Source of the DNA: DLAJ01 sp023663615
Lineage (GTDB): Bacteria; Bacillota; Clostridia; Lachnospirales; Lachnospiraceae
Assembly: GCA_023663615.1 (NCBI GenBank)
Contig: JAMPHA010000004.1
Span: 31,350 to 95,349, forward strand
Reading direction: 5' to 3'
DNA: 64,000 nt
The notes beneath the pieces were generated by a model. That model did no database searches and had not been told where the DNA came from. It saw only the letters and a program-made list of their open reading frames with translations. Of the stretch, positions 52,052 through 59,625 are shown piece after piece. The position numbers were made by a program, and so were the translations under genes. The first letter of the stretch is position 1. Each line of letters opens with the position of its first letter.

Positions 52052-53761
52052 ATGCAGAAAAAGAGATTAAAGATTTCATTTAGCGCACTTTTAGTCATGT
52101 TGACAATGCTTCCGATGGTGATATTGGCAGTTGTCTGTTTCATCATGAGTACGAGCAAGTTAAAGAGTTCGTTGGAGGAGAGCAACCGCCAGTCCGTTGA
52201 ATCCGTCTGCTATTCTTTGAGGGAATCGTATGATACGATGTACGAGGGCAACTGGAATATGATCAGCGGTCAGTTGTATAAGGGCGCGAATTATGTCGGA
52301 CACACGTTGGAAATGCTGACCCATCTGCAGGAAGAGTATTCGCTTGAAGTCACGTTATTTTACGGAGATACCCGCGTACTCACGACGCTGAAGGATGCAA
52401 ACGGCGATTATATCATCGGGACGACGGAGGATGAAAAGGTTTCCAGTCAGGTGCTGGGTGGAGGAGCATATTTTGATAATAATCTGACCGTAAACGGAAC
52501 TCCGTGTTATGTTGCGTATGAGCCGCTGTATAATATGGACGGGTCGGTCGCGGGCATGGTCTTTGTCGGGTATCCGCGAACGGTCGCGCAGAAAGCGATC
52601 AACAGCGCGATTCTTTCGCTGATCATCGGTACGGTTCTCGTCCTTGCGGTCATTTTGGTCATCGTCATTATTATAGTGCGTCTGGTCGTGCGCGCGATAG
52701 CGAATCTGACAGGCGCGGTAACGAAGATCAGCAACGGTGATCTGAATGTGGAGCTTCATGTAGATTCCCTGAATTCCCGCAATGAGATCGGCGCGCTTGC
52801 GAATTACTTAAACGGTCTGGTTGCAAAACTGCGTGAGATCATACACGGCATCCAGCAGGATGCGGAAACGTTAAACGACTGCTCGATCCAGATGAACGGC
52901 TCTGTCGATGCGACGGTCTCCGCCATCGATCAGGTGACAAGGGCGATCGAGGAGGTCGCAGAAGGTTCCACGACACAGGCGCAGGATACGTCGAACGCGA
53001 TGGCAAGTATCGAAGAGCTGAATGCGACGCTTGACATTATTTCCGACAAAGTCGGAATGCTTGCCAAGATGTCGGATGAGACGAAGAACATTTCCAATTC
53101 CGCTCAGGCGACCATGACAGAGCTGATCGACATTAACACACAGACAAAGACGGATATTGATAATATTGTTGTTCAGTCTGAAAAGAATGTGGAGGCAGTC
53201 AATAAGATCAACGTGATCTTAAAGACGATTGAGGAGATCAGTTCCCAGACGAACCTGCTCAGCTTAAACGCTTCCATCGAGGCGGCGAGAGCGGGAGAAG
53301 CAGGACGCGGTTTTGCAGTCGTCGCAAAAGAGATTGGCTCCCTTGCGGAGAGCAGCGCCGCTGCGGCAAGGGAAATTCAGGAGATCATTGCCGGTCTGGT
53401 GGAAGACATTCAAAAGACAAGTTCTCTGTCCGATGTGCTGAATGAGAGCGCTGTGAAACAGATCGGAAAGATTCAGGATACCAGTGATATGTTTGACAAG
53501 GTATTGAATGCTGTCAATGAGATTTCAGACGGAACCGAACGCATCCGGACAGAGGTAGAAAACATTGACGTCGTAAAGACCAGTATTGGTGAGACCGTTG
53601 AAAGTCTTTCCTCCATTTCGGAAGAAAATGCGGCGGCGTCACAGGAGACGACGGCGTCCGCGAATCTTGTGAATGAAGACATGAGGCAGCTCGGTCAGGT
53701 ATCACAGGATATGTTAGCACTTGCAGAAGCATTGAAGAAGTCCGTCAGCTTCTTCCATTGA
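52052..53761 (+). CDS. Methyl-accepting chemotaxis protein with extracytoplasmic Cache domain
   Basis: The 569-residue protein has a first membrane helix (about 12-34). A periplasm-side single Cache domain (about 35-185) contains QLYKGANYVG and YVAYEPLYNMDGSVAGMVFVGYP. A second membrane helix (about 187-212), HAMP (213-265) and a full MCP signalling domain follow, with the hairpin tip EEISSQTNLLSLNASIEAARAGE. It senses an external ligand and should signal through CheA/CheW, whose genes are not in the window. It has its own promoter next to a poly-G run. The hydrogenase-MCP fusion lies 120 bases downstream on the same strand. Confidence 0.93.
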   Translation: MQKKRLKISFSALLVMLTMLPMVILAVVCFIMSTSKLKSSLEESNRQSVESVCYSLRESYDTMYEGNWNMISGQLYKGANYVGHTLEMLTHLQEEYSLEVTLFYGDTRVLTTLKDANGDYIIGTTEDEKVSSQVLGGGAYFDNNLTVNGTPCYVAYEPLYNMDGSVAGMVFVGYPRTVAQKAINSAILSLIIGTVLVLAVILVIVIIIVRLVVRAIANLTGAVTKISNGDLNVELHVDSLNSRNEIGALANYLNGLVAKLREIIHGIQQDAETLNDCSIQMNGSVDATVSAIDQVTRAIEEVAEGSTTQAQDTSNAMASIEELNATLDIISDKVGMLAKMSDETKNISNSAQATMTELIDINTQTKTDIDNIVVQSEKNVEAVNKINVILKTIEEISSQTNLLSLNASIEAARAGEAGRGFAVVAKEIGSLAESSAAAAREIQEIIAGLVEDIQKTSSLSDVLNESAVKQIGKIQDTSDMFDKVLNAVNEISDGTERIRTEVENIDVVKTSIGETVESLSSISEENAAASQETTASANLVNEDMRQLGQVSQDMLALAEALKKSVSFFH

Positions 53762-53785
53762 TAGCGGAACGATTGTTGTTCATAG

Positions 53786-53823
53786 AATGGATATTCATGG
53801 CATATCCGTGGGTATCCATTTTC
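53786..53823 (+). terminator. Long stem-loop between the two chemoreceptor genes
   Basis: AATGGATATTCATGG (53786-53800), CATAT loop, CCGTGGGTATCCATT (53806-53820) pair over 15 positions, three of them G-U. Only a short T run follows. It may be a partial terminator or a stability element controlling the ratio of the two genes. Confidence 0.55.
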
Positions 53824-53881
53824 CTTGCATCGCACAGTAGGAAGAAAGTACCTTATTGAAATACCCTGAGGAGGATGAAAA

Positions 53882-55798
53882 ATGGAACTAGTTTACACAA
53901 ATGATCAGTGCAGCGGCTGCAATAAGTGTGTGCGGGCGTGTCCGGTACTCATATCCAATATTGCGACCGATCCCGGAAGAGTAAGGGTTGAATCTGGTCA
54001 TTGTATTGCCTGTGGTGCATGTTTCGATGCGTGCGCGCACGGCGCAAGAGATTATTATGACGACACGGATACTTTTTTCGAGGATCTGGCGGCAGGAAAG
54101 GACGTGTCGGTCATCATTGCACCGGCATTTCTGGCAAACTACCCGAAAGAGTATAAACGGGTGCTTGGTTATCTGAAACAGAAGGGCGTCAAACATATTT
54201 ACAGCGTATCCTTCGGTGCGGACATTACGACATGGGGATACCTGAAATATATTACGGAGCATCAGTTTTTTGGCGGGATTTCACAGCCTTGTCCCGCGGT
54301 CGTAAATTATGTAGAAAAATATGTTCCGGAATTGATTCCGCGTCTGGTACCGATTCACAGTCCGATGATGTGCATGGCTGTCTATGCGAAGAAGTATCTG
54401 CATAACAACGATAAGCTTGCGTTTTTAAGCCCGTGCATTGCCAAAAAGCTGGAGATTACGGACGAGAACTGCGGCGGCTATGTATCCTATAATGTGACAT
54501 TCCGCAAGCTGATGGAGCGGATCGGCAGCGAGTATGCGTCTGCGCCCGAATATAATGACGAGCTGGAATACGGACTTGGTTCCCTGTATCCAATGCCGGG
54601 CGGTCTGCGTGAGAATGTAGAGCATTTTCTCGGCAAAGCGCAGGTTGTCCGTCAGGTTGAGGGCGAAAAAGAGGCATATCACTATCTGCGGGAATATGTG
54701 GAGCGCATACAGAATAGACAGCAGCTTCCGTTCATGGTCGATATATTGAATTGCAGTAAGGGCTGTATCTATGGCACGGCGACCGAGCCGTCGCGCAATA
54801 CGGATGATGTACTGCTTACGCTTTCCCATATGCGGAATATGAACAAAAAAGACATGCGCAAAACGTCGCCGTTTACGAGTAAGAACCGGAGTCCATGGAC
54901 GAGCGACGTTTCCCATGAGGAGCGGCTCAAAAACCTGATGGAAGCGTTTAGCGGTCTGGATATTCATGATTTTATGCGGAATTATACAAGCAAAAAGGTT
55001 ATGATCAAGGAGCCGACGGATGCGGAACTGGATCAGATCTTTAAGAACATGAACAAGACGAGCCCGGAAAGCCGCCGTATCAATTGCAGTGCATGTGGTT
55101 ATCAGACCTGTAAAGAGATGGCGAGAGCGATCCATAACGGTGTGAATATCCGTGAAAACTGTGTCCATTATATCAAAAATCTTGCAGAGAAGGAAAAGAA
55201 GCAGGTAGAAGAAATTTATCAGGAAGAGCAGCTCAAACAGCATGAGCGCGACGAACAGTTGGAGCGGATCGTACAACAGTTTGCAGATCTAAGCAGGGCG
55301 ATCTCGGACTTAAGCGAAGCAAATGAAGCGTCGGCGGACGAAGCGACAAAGCTTGCCGAGTACATAAAAGAAATTTCCGGCTTATGCAAAGAATTGGACG
55401 TTTCATTGGCAACTATGTCTGACTTTATTGAGATCTATCAAAAGACGAGCGGCGATATATCAGAGATTGCCAATCAGACCAATCTGCTCAGCTTAAACGC
55501 ATCGATCGAAGCGGCGAGAGCGGGAGAGCAGGGAAAAGGCTTTGCTGTCGTAGCAGGTGAGATTCGGAATCTGGCGACATCCACACAGGATCTGATCGTC
55601 GGCAATACCAGACAGGCGGAGGAAACCATTCCCAAGATTAACGCCAGCATGAACGTCATCCGGCAGTTGATCGGAGATATGAACAAAATGACGGAACGCG
55701 TGGCAACGATTGCCGCGAATACGGAAGAAATTTCCGCCCAGTCTGTCAATATCCAGAGCAGAACGGATGAATTAAAACAAGCTGTGGATAATATATAA
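53882..55798 (+). CDS. Putative sensory [FeFe]-hydrogenase-like protein fused to an MCP signalling domain
   Basis: The 638-residue protein has no membrane helix. Domains in order are two [4Fe-4S] clusters (CSGCNKCVRACP, CIACGACFDACAHG; residues 9-60), an H-cluster-type domain (about 75-350), a further Fe-S domain (CSACGYQTCKEMA ... ENC, about 400-430), a coiled coil, and an MCP signalling tip (IANQTNLLSLNASIEAARAG, about 530). The cluster cysteines are present in SQPCPAVV, SPCIAKKLE and NCSKGC. The cysteine used for proton transfer in catalytic enzymes is replaced by Pro in QPC. This is the layout of chemotaxis-linked sensory hydrogenases. It probably senses H2 or redox state in the cytoplasm. 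No hydEFG or che genes are in the window. Confidence 0.85.
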   Translation: MELVYTNDQCSGCNKCVRACPVLISNIATDPGRVRVESGHCIACGACFDACAHGARDYYDDTDTFFEDLAAGKDVSVIIAPAFLANYPKEYKRVLGYLKQKGVKHIYSVSFGADITTWGYLKYITEHQFFGGISQPCPAVVNYVEKYVPELIPRLVPIHSPMMCMAVYAKKYLHNNDKLAFLSPCIAKKLEITDENCGGYVSYNVTFRKLMERIGSEYASAPEYNDELEYGLGSLYPMPGGLRENVEHFLGKAQVVRQVEGEKEAYHYLREYVERIQNRQQLPFMVDILNCSKGCIYGTATEPSRNTDDVLLTLSHMRNMNKKDMRKTSPFTSKNRSPWTSDVSHEERLKNLMEAFSGLDIHDFMRNYTSKKVMIKEPTDAELDQIFKNMNKTSPESRRINCSACGYQTCKEMARAIHNGVNIRENCVHYIKNLAEKEKKQVEEIYQEEQLKQHERDEQLERIVQQFADLSRAISDLSEANEASADEATKLAEYIKEISGLCKELDVSLATMSDFIEIYQKTSGDISEIANQTNLLSLNASIEAARAGEQGKGFAVVAGEIRNLATSTQDLIVGNTRQAEETIPKINASMNVIRQLIGDMNKMTERVATIAANTEEISAQSVNIQSRTDELKQAVDNI

Positions 55799-55799
55799 A

Positions 55800-55851
55800 A
55801 AAGGACGCAGAGCGTCCTTTCGAAGAATCGCTTTGCGATTCTTCCGGGTTA
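55800..55851 (+). repeat. Two-hairpin element, copy 2 (after hydrogenase-MCP stop)
   Basis: Stem A: AAAGGACGC (55800-55808), AGA loop, GCGTCCTTT (55812-55820). After one C comes stem B: GAAGAATCGC (55822-55831), TTT loop, GCGATTCTTC (55835-55844), then CGGGTTA. Compared with copy 1, stem A changes on both sides and stays paired, and stem B is identical apart from the loop. It begins two bases after the stop codon. Confidence 0.88.
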
Positions 55852-55869
55852 CGATATTTCCTAATATAC

Positions 55870-55904
55870 AAAAAAGACTTCCGCTCGCGCGGAAGTCTTT
55901 TTTT
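55870..55904. terminator. Bidirectional terminator between the hydrogenase-MCP and lipoprotein genes
   Basis: AAAAAAGACTTCCGC, TCGC loop, GCGGAAGTCTTTTTTT. It serves both convergent transcripts; the lipoprotein stop lies inside its right arm. Confidence 0.9.
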
Positions 55905-56391
55905 AGCCTTCTTCAAAGGTTACATGACTGCCAAGAAGAACTTCTCCTATATAGTTGACATATGTAATGGCTTTTTCATAGTAGGTATTTGCTGTTTCCA
56001 GCGCCATTTCGTCCAGTACTTCCGCTTCAAACGCGGTGTGGTAATAAAGCACTGCCTGCGTCATATACTTACTTGCCCGTTCCGCTAAGATTTCCGCATC
56101 CGCGTATTCCGATGGAATGTCCATTTCCGTCAATGACAAAAACGCTTCATCCATCTCATCATAATAGGCAAGCAGTTCGCTGACCGCCGTATCCGAGTCG
56201 GCGTCGATCTGATTGATATTTTCGCCGATCGCCACGATCGTGTTCGTAAAATTGGTCATATCATTTTGATAAAGGCTGGTCTCCTGGGACTGGATGTTCC
56301 CACAGGAAGTCAGGCTCGTAAGAACTACGGACAGTACCAGGATCAAGAATGCCAACGCTGTCATAGATGGTTTTTCCTGAACATACATCAT
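55903..56391 (-). CDS. Small helical lipoprotein of unknown function
   Basis: The 162-residue product starts with a short basic region, a hydrophobic core and the lipobox LTSC, so it should be a lipidated surface protein. The mature part is acidic and helical (Glu, Asp, Ala, Tyr-rich) with patterns like FTNTIVAIGENINQID and TANTYYEKAITYVNYIGE, suggesting a helical bundle. No family is recognised. The start (ATG 56391 or 56388) follows GAGAGGA. It is divergent from the zinc-ribbon genes, and an inverted repeat links the two promoters. Confidence 0.7.
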   Translation of the reverse strand: MMYVQEKPSMTALAFLILVLSVVLTSLTSCGNIQSQETSLYQNDMTNFTNTIVAIGENINQIDADSDTAVSELLAYYDEMDEAFLSLTEMDIPSEYADAEILAERASKYMTQAVLYYHTAFEAEVLDEMALETANTYYEKAITYVNYIGEVLLGSHVTFEEG

Positions 56392-56441
56392 ATCATCAAG
56401 TCCTCTCTTTGGGATGGGATCGTAATAAAATCACTAATAGT

Positions 56442-56470
56442 AATTTAGCATAATCGTGCAGTTAAGTCAA
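56442..56470 (-). promoter_or_regulatory. Putative sigma-A promoter for the lipoprotein gene
   Basis: On the minus strand, TTGACT (56470-56465), 17-base spacer, TAAATT (56447-56442). Confidence 0.65.
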
Positions 56471-56471
56471 A

Positions 56472-56525
56472 CATTCTGTCGTATTTGTAAGGATTCTGCG
56501 TTTTATGGATTGCGAACGACAGAAT
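56472..56525. promoter_or_regulatory. 10-bp inverted repeat spanning the divergent promoters
   Basis: ATTCTGTCGT (56472-56481) and ACGACAGAAT (56516-56525) are exact reverse complements, 34 bases apart. The left arm touches the minus-strand -35. The right arm lies in the spacer of the plus-strand promoter. This is a plausible operator pair. Confidence 0.5.
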
Positions 56526-56538
56526 AATATGATACAAT
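56510..56538 (+). promoter_or_regulatory. Putative sigma-A promoter for the zinc-ribbon genes
   Basis: TTGCGA (56510-56515), 17-base spacer, TACAAT (56533-56538), 54 bases before the start codon. The spacer contains one arm of the inverted repeat. Confidence 0.65.
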
Positions 56539-56591
56539 AATTAAAAATTTATAAATTTATGCATAATTTTACATAAATGAAAGGATGGATT

Positions 56592-57629
56592 ATGTTTTGT
56601 AATCAGTGCGGCACACAGGTGCCGGATGATGCGACAGTATGTTTTTATTGCGGAGCGGCGTTGACGCCTGTACAGAATGCAACGCAGGCAGCGCAGCAAG
56701 CAGTATCAAACGGGGCGGTACCGCCGGTACAGGAGATAACGGGATCGCAGACGGTTCCGTATGGAAATGCGGGGCAGCCGGTGCAGAATCCGGAAGCGGC
56801 GCAGATGCCGCAGCAGCCGGTACAGAACGCGAATGCAGGCATGGGTGCAGGATACGGTCAGCCGGGCATGCAGCAGCCAAATCAGCAGATGTATAACGGA
56901 ATGCCGATGCAGGGATACGCCATGCCGCAGCAGTCTGCCATGGCGAATTTCGGCAAGGCGTTCAAAAACGCGCCGGGTGAGTTTGCGGGCAAGGTAAAGC
57001 GCATGGGTGTCAGTCTGTTCTGCCTGTTGGGGATTATTGCGGCAATGTTGTTCATTGTTGCGCCCTTTATGAACTTTGCATCCATTCACGTCAATGAGAG
57101 AGTGGAAGTTCCGTCTTATTCTTATTATTCCAGTATCTTCGGCGATGACCGCGGAACGGAGACTAAGATAAAAGCCGGCATCGGATTAAACTTATTTGAA
57201 CTCTCACAACTCAGCGGCACGGTCGGGCGGCTGGTAAAAAATGTAACAGGCGGTTCGGATACCGATGAAATTGCGGATATGGTAGAACAGGCTGAGAGTT
57301 ATATTACCGAAGAATTGGAAGATGAGCTTGATACCGACATTCGCAGCAGCAGCATCAAAGAAACGTTCGGCACGGTCAGACTGATCTTAAAAGGTCATGC
57401 GGCGGCATTAGTCACGCCATGGGTTCTGATCATCTGCGGAATCGGTCTTTTGGTCTTCTCGGTCATCAATAACCGTAAGCTGAAACTGCTGTTTTCCTTG
57501 ATCCCGCTCGCGTTTCTGATCTGGCTGATCGCCTGCTCAGGCCACTTTTTTGACATTATGGGAATCGGTGCATGGACGATCATCATCGGGATCATTTTAG
57601 GCGTAATAAGCGCACTCAAAGAGGCATAA
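56592..57629 (+). CDS. Zinc-ribbon membrane protein (paralogue 1 of 3)
   Basis: ATG 56592 follows AAAGGAT, giving MFCNQCGTQVPDDATVCFYCG, a four-cysteine zinc ribbon in residues 3-20. A Gln/Pro/Asn/Met/Gly-rich linker (about 25-115) contains GMQQPNQQMYNGMPMQGY, and about four membrane helices follow (around 140-165 and 275-345). The charged loop between (190-265) is probably outside. Function is unknown; such proteins are common in Clostridia. It shares its layout and linker words with the third gene of the cluster. Confidence 0.75.
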   Translation: MFCNQCGTQVPDDATVCFYCGAALTPVQNATQAAQQAVSNGAVPPVQEITGSQTVPYGNAGQPVQNPEAAQMPQQPVQNANAGMGAGYGQPGMQQPNQQMYNGMPMQGYAMPQQSAMANFGKAFKNAPGEFAGKVKRMGVSLFCLLGIIAAMLFIVAPFMNFASIHVNERVEVPSYSYYSSIFGDDRGTETKIKAGIGLNLFELSQLSGTVGRLVKNVTGGSDTDEIADMVEQAESYITEELEDELDTDIRSSSIKETFGTVRLILKGHAAALVTPWVLIICGIGLLVFSVINNRKLKLLFSLIPLAFLIWLIACSGHFFDIMGIGAWTIIIGIILGVISALKEA

Positions 57630-57638
57630 ATACACGGT

Positions 57639-57660
57639 AAAAAATGCGGCAGCATTTTTT
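57639..57660 (+). terminator. Terminator after zinc-ribbon gene 1
   Basis: AAAAAATGC, GGCA loop, GCATTTTTT. The next gene starts 35 bases later with its own ribosome-binding site, so read-through must occur or a promoter was missed. Confidence 0.7.
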
Positions 57661-57694
57661 ATAAAAAGAAAAAAAGAAAAGAGAGGGAAGTAGT

Positions 57695-58246
57695 ATGTTG
57701 TGTAACAATTGTGGTAATCAGATTCCTGACAACTCCGTAACCTGCCCGAATTGCGGCGCTCCGACAAATGCGGCTGGGGGGGGGACACAGGTTCCGTTTG
57801 GAACTGACACTTCTGCGGCCAAGGTACCGTTCGCGCAGAAGAAGGACGACGGTATCAATTTTATTGCGTTGATCTTTGCGGTTGTGGGCTTTATCTGCGT
57901 ATTCCCGTCAAAGGTTGTGGCTGAGACATTCTTAGGAAATCTGGGATTGAAGATCCTTGGCTCTGGTGACGATGCTGCCCAGTACGGTCTTTTTATGCTG
58001 ATATTCTTGGGAATTTCCGCATTGATGCTCTTCTTAAAGAAATCTAATCAGGCATCTATTTTTGCAATCTTCAATGTCATTTTTGTTATCGCAAAAATGA
58101 TTCAGGAAAGCAGTGCTGCAAAGGATACTCTTGGTGTTGTCGGCGTTTCCTTTAACTTCTTCTACTGGCTTGTTCTGATCTGCTCCATCCTTGAGGTTGC
58201 AGCGATCTTTGTACTGCCGAAGGTGATGGGAAAGAAGCAGCAGTAA
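57695..58246 (+). CDS. Zinc-ribbon membrane protein with in-frame G9 tract (paralogue 2 of 3)
   Basis: The 183-residue product starts MLCNNCGNQIPDNSVTCPNCG, a four-cysteine zinc ribbon. It has a short linker and about four membrane helices (around 50-75, 85-110, 115-140, 150-180). The linker is encoded by nine Gs in a row (57776-57784, read as Gly-Gly-Gly at about residues 28-30). Loss of one G would cut the protein shortly after the ribbon. It lacks the Q/P-rich linker of its neighbours. The role is unknown. Confidence 0.75.
   Translation: MLCNNCGNQIPDNSVTCPNCGAPTNAAGGGTQVPFGTDTSAAKVPFAQKKDDGINFIALIFAVVGFICVFPSKVVAETFLGNLGLKILGSGDDAAQYGLFMLIFLGISALMLFLKKSNQASIFAIFNVIFVIAKMIQESSAAKDTLGVVGVSFNFFYWLVLICSILEVAAIFVLPKVMGKKQQ
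57776..57784 (+). repeat. Run of nine G inside zinc-ribbon gene 2
   Basis: G9 in the coding sequence, between the zinc ribbon and the first membrane helix. It is a slippage-prone site that would switch the downstream frame. Confidence 0.9.
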
Positions 58247-58270
58247 TCACCGGAAAGAACGGATTTGGGG

Positions 58271-58299
58271 AGAGCGTCTGCCTGGGCGGGCGCTCTTTC
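58271..58299 (+). terminator. Likely terminator after zinc-ribbon gene 2
   Basis: AGAGCG (58271-58276) pairs with CGCTCT (58291-58296), G/C-rich interior, short T run. Confidence 0.55.
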
Positions 58300-58348
58300 A
58301 ATAGTATGATGCAATAATACAAAATCGCATAAGGTAAGGAGAAAAAGA

Positions 58349-59080
58349 ATGTTTTGTAGTCAGTGTGGCACGCAGGTGCCGGATAATGTAACAATCTGTC
58401 CGAATTGCGGGGCAAATGTCGGACAAAAAATAACAGTGCAGAATGGGAATGCAGGGCAGGAACCGCAGCAGCCGGCGCAGAATATGACGGCAGGACAAGT
58501 GCCACAGCAGCCGGCGCAGAATGCGGGGATGGGTTATACCCAGCCCGGAATGCAGCAGCCGAATCCGCAGATGTATCAGGGAGCGCCGATGCAGGGATAT
58601 GGTCAGCCTGCCATGCCAAAAGCAAATCCGCTTGCTTTTATAACCGCGCAGCATCCGGGAGAGCCGTTCCCGTTAAAGGGTGTTTTTTCCGGTAAAACGC
58701 TGCTTTCCAAGATCACGACGATTGATCTGATCGGTGTGATCAGCGCGCTTGTGATGTTTATCAGCATCTTTCTTCCGTTTCTTTCCGGATACGGCGAACA
58801 CGCAAATTTGTTCAAACTTACGGATGCGATAGATATTCATACCGCATGGCTCGTCATTGTTCTGAGTCTTGTCGCGCTCGTCGGCTATGCGATTCGCATG
58901 GAGATGATCGGTTTCCTCGCGTCTGTACTGAATGTGGCGGTGTTCGCACATGTATGGACGGTTGGTGCGGCGGTCAAAAGTTTTGGCCTTCATTTCGGCG
59001 CAGGATTTTATTTCTATCTGCTCGCAACGATTGCAGCGCTCATTGCGCCGTTTATCTGGGGGAAAATCAAAAAGAGCTGA
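58349..59080 (+). CDS. Zinc-ribbon membrane protein (paralogue 3 of 3)
   Basis: The 243-residue protein starts MFCSQCGTQVPDNVTICPNCG, the four-cysteine ribbon. A Q/P/N/G/M-rich linker with GMQQPNPQMYQGAPMQGYGQ (about 60-90) is nearly the same as in the first paralogue. About four membrane helices run from residue 125 to the end. TAAGGAG precedes the ATG. It and paralogue 1 look like duplicates that have diverged in the membrane part. Function is unknown. Confidence 0.75.
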   Translation: MFCSQCGTQVPDNVTICPNCGANVGQKITVQNGNAGQEPQQPAQNMTAGQVPQQPAQNAGMGYTQPGMQQPNPQMYQGAPMQGYGQPAMPKANPLAFITAQHPGEPFPLKGVFSGKTLLSKITTIDLIGVISALVMFISIFLPFLSGYGEHANLFKLTDAIDIHTAWLVIVLSLVALVGYAIRMEMIGFLASVLNVAVFAHVWTVGAAVKSFGLHFGAGFYFYLLATIAALIAPFIWGKIKKS

Positions 59081-59098
59081 TACGACATCCGCTCGCGT

Positions 59099-59141
59099 AA
59101 AGGGCGTCTTCCGTCGCATTTCGGCGGGGCGCTCTTTTTTG
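59099..59141 (+). terminator. Terminator after zinc-ribbon gene 3
   Basis: AGGGCG (59101-59106) pairs with CGCTCT (59130-59135), one G-U pair, then a T run. It separates the cluster from the rplU promoter. Confidence 0.75.
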
Positions 59142-59161
59142 CGCTTTTTGTAAAAATTTAG

Positions 59162-59190
59162 TTGACAAACGGAAAAGCGATTGGTATTAT
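59162..59190 (+). promoter_or_regulatory. Strong sigma-A promoter for the rplU operon
   Basis: Perfect TTGACA (59162-59167), 17-base spacer, TATTAT (59185-59190). Confidence 0.85.
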
Positions 59191-59199
59191 ATATGAGTA

Positions 59200-59285
59200 T
59201 GCCGCGTAGCGTGGCAAAAGTTCGTTCCACAAGGGAACGGCGCCGAAGCTAGCGAGTAAAACCGGAAACGGTTAGATATAGGAGG
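59200..59285 (+). ncRNA. Ribosomal protein L21 leader (autoregulatory mRNA leader candidate)
   Basis: Between the promoter and rplU three hairpins can be drawn: GCCGCG/CGTGGC around TAG, GTTCC/GGGAAC around ACAA, and ACCGG/CCGGT-like around AAA. Leaders at this place are known in Firmicutes and bind L21. The match is by position and shape, not by alignment. Confidence 0.55.
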
Positions 59286-59292
59286 TGTCCCT

Positions 59293-59598
59293 ATGTACGC
59301 AATCATTGCAACAGGTGGTAAGCAGTATAAGGTATCCGAGGGCGATGTCGTCCGTGTTGAGAAGCTCGACGCGCAGGCCGGAGATTCCGTTACCTTTGAT
59401 CAGGTCATTGCAGTAAGCGATAAGGAGCTTAAGGTTGGCGCGGATGTTGCCAAGGCAACCGTAGAAGCAACTGTTGAAAAGCAGGGTAAAGCGAAAAAAG
59501 TCATCGTTTACAAGTATAAGAGAAAGACCGGCTACCACAAGAAGAATGGTCACAGACAAGCATACACTGAGGTTAAGATCAACAAGATCAATGCATAA
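59293..59598 (+). CDS. rplU: 50S ribosomal protein L21
   Basis: The 101-residue product starts MYAIIATGGKQYKVSEGDVV and has the C-terminal signature KYKRKTGYHKKNGHRQ, which binds 23S rRNA. TAGGAGG precedes the ATG. It is the first gene of rplU-prp-rpmA, with a probable autoregulatory leader. Confidence 0.98.
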   Translation: MYAIIATGGKQYKVSEGDVVRVEKLDAQAGDSVTFDQVIAVSDKELKVGADVAKATVEATVEKQGKAKKVIVYKYKRKTGYHKKNGHRQAYTEVKINKINA

Positions 59599-59625
59599 TC
59601 CATTTGGGATCAGTGGGAATCGTTT

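Noticed and set aside
51813..52070. 85-codon frame across the G10 run
   Set aside because: Biased Lys/Tyr composition, and it overlaps the receptor promoter and start. Treated as leader.
54425..55276. 283-codon minus-strand open frame inside the hydrogenase-MCP gene
   Set aside because: The plus strand carries conserved cysteine motifs here; the antisense translation is His/Ile/Arg-rich noise.
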